A stretch of 64,000 nucleotides of DNA. It comes from Allomuricauda sp. Its GTDB lineage: Bacteria > Bacteroidota > Bacteroidia > Flavobacteriales > Flavobacteriaceae. The position numbers and the translations under genes were made by a program. Shown in pieces: positions 63,239 to 64,000 of the stretch. The DNA lies in NCBI GenBank assembly GCA_017795045.1, contig CP051244.1:600584-664583 (forward strand), written 5' to 3'. A model generated the notes under the pieces. It saw nothing but the letters and a program-made list of their open reading frames with translations, searched no databases and was not told the origin of the DNA. Numbering within the stretch: the stretch's first letter is position 1; each line of letters begins with the position of its first letter.

Positions 63239-63868
63239 ATGCTCAAATTCATCAAAGCATTTTTCACTACTGCCAAACCTTTACTACAAGAAACAGATTC
63301 CATGAAAAAATTCCTTATAGTCGGCCTGGGAAATATAGGGTCGGAATATGAAGAGACCCGACACAACATCGGGTTTAAAATATTGGATTTTTTGGCAGAA
63401 CGGGAAAGCTTTACCTATGAAGATGCCAAACTTGGTGCTGTAGCCACATTTAGGCACAAAGGAAAAAGTGTTTTGTGCTTAAAACCTTCCACATACATGA
63501 ACTTAAGTGGAAAAGCCGTTAAATATTGGATGGACAAGGAAAAAATCCCCTTGGACAATGTGCTTGTGATCACGGACGATATTAATCTTCCCTTTGGCAG
63601 CATCCGTCTGAAGACCAAAGGAAGCGATGGGGGCCACAACGGATTAAAGGATATACAGAATACCCTCCAGACCTCCCAATACAACCGTTTTAGATTTGGA
63701 GTCGGGGCGGAATTCAGTAAGGGAAAGCAGGTGGATTACGTTCTCGGGAAATGGAACAGCGAAGAAAACCAGGCTCTACCTGAACGCTTACAAAAAGCAG
63801 CGGACCTTGTTCTATCTTTTATTTTTGCCGGCACAAAGAACACCATGAACCAGTTCAACGGTTCTTGA
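63239..63868 (+). CDS. pth: Peptidyl-tRNA hydrolase
   Basis: Frees tRNA from stalled peptidyl-tRNA. From ATG 63239 it is 209 aa: a short basic leader (MLKFIKAFFTTAKPLLQETD) as seen in other flavobacterial Pth proteins, then the core MKKFLIVGLGNIGSEYEETR, followed by catalytic HNIGFKILD. Then come CLKPSTYMNLSGKAVKYW and DDINLPFGSIRLKTKGSDGG with HNGLKDI. A start at 63302 would give the usual bacterial length (188 aa) and is also possible. It closes the housekeeping set on the plus strand and converges on a minus-strand gene. Confidence 0.95.
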   Translation: MLKFIKAFFTTAKPLLQETDSMKKFLIVGLGNIGSEYEETRHNIGFKILDFLAERESFTYEDAKLGAVATFRHKGKSVLCLKPSTYMNLSGKAVKYWMDKEKIPLDNVLVITDDINLPFGSIRLKTKGSDGGHNGLKDIQNTLQTSQYNRFRFGVGAEFSKGKQVDYVLGKWNSEENQALPERLQKAADLVLSFIFAGTKNTMNQFNGS

Positions 63869-63870
63869 AT

Positions 63871-64000
63871 TTAATGCACTTTAAATTCAAACACCCCGGA
63901 ATCTGAAATATTCCCTTCATCATCTGTAGTCAAGACTTTCCAATAATACGTTTCTCCTGAAGTGACACTTACGGCCAATTCCATAACATCGGCTTCCGTG
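63871..64000 (-). CDS. FN3-like or lipoprotein C-terminus (partial)
   Basis: Minus-strand frame open from the window end to TAA at 63871, covering the last 42 codons of a longer gene. The translation SGETYYWKVLTTDDEGNISD and the final SGVFEFKVH read like the last strands of a fibronectin type III or Ig-like domain in an exported protein. The 5' end lies outside the window. The stop is 2 bases beyond the pth stop (convergent genes). No more specific name is possible. Confidence 0.6.
   Translation of the reverse strand, partial: TEADVMELAVSVTSGETYYWKVLTTDDEGNISDSGVFEFKVH

Noticed and set aside
1..64000. CRISPR array, insertion sequence, prophage, rRNA
   Set aside because: No evenly spaced identical repeats with unique spacers, no transposase or phage structural genes, and no rRNA-like sequence were found on reading both strands.

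Overview
The window comes from a marine-type member of the Bacteroidota, almost certainly family Flavobacteriaceae. The evidence is two PorP/SprF proteins next to type IX secretion cargo with type B C-terminal domains, many 'SCSxDDD' lipoproteins, promoters of the TTG-N19-21-TAnnTTTG type, almost no Shine-Dalgarno sequences, and a rich set of fucan-active enzymes. Genus cannot be fixed from the sequence alone.

Region 1 (1-15057, all +) is a tightly packed fucose/fucan utilisation operon. It starts with the tail of an amidohydrolase (probable L-fuconolactonase), then GH95 and GH29 fucosidases, an S1 sulfatase, a GH36-like hydrolase, a second GH29 with C-terminal carbohydrate-binding modules, an SDR dehydrogenase, a FucP symporter, a RhaM-like mutarotase, a GH20 hexosaminidase and an FMN L-lactate dehydrogenase. 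Together these fit the non-phosphorylated route L-fucose -> fuconolactone -> fuconate -> pyruvate + L-lactate, with the lactate oxidised by the last gene. The SusC/SusD pair and the fuconate dehydratase are not in view.

Region 2 (15058-19620, +) is a proline biosynthesis operon (proC-proB-proA) preceded by a GNAT protein, a bS21-like ribosomal protein and a CxxC mini-protein. In front lies a consensus promoter, a short ORF ending in proline codons and a terminator-like hairpin, which together look like an attenuator. A YegP-like gene with a clean terminator follows.

Region 3 (19621-29106, +) has a 720-base intergenic stretch with arrays of 21-bp phased repeats, a long hairpin and a terminator. 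It is followed by a 1188-aa type IX cargo protein, its PorP/SprF partner, a lipoprotein hydrolase, some unknown proteins and an orphan LytTR response regulator that is a candidate reader of the repeats.

Region 4 (29114-38983, -) holds a siroheme-synthase-like gene, an ECF sigma/anti-sigma operon with DUF4097, beta-barrel and DUF2807 envelope proteins, and a second cargo/PorP pair, a 1363-1391-aa DUF11 repeat protein.

Region 5 (39187-60122, mostly +) is a metal-acquisition region. First comes an MbnP/MbnH-like pair with an outer-membrane protein, then a Fur-family regulator on the opposite strand, a flavin oxidoreductase, and a long run of genes. That run is a TonB receptor, three His-rich lipoproteins, two ABC systems, a COG0523 GTPase, a DUF3299-like protein and a Tat-type alkaline phosphatase. 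The set strongly resembles a zinc-starvation (Zur) regulon. A DUF5916 outer-membrane protein ends the run.

Region 6 (60153-64000) is housekeeping: lrgB/lrgA and tRNA-Leu(CAA) on the minus strand, prs, rplY and pth on the plus strand, and the end of an FN3-like protein on the minus strand. No insertion sequence, CRISPR array or prophage was seen.
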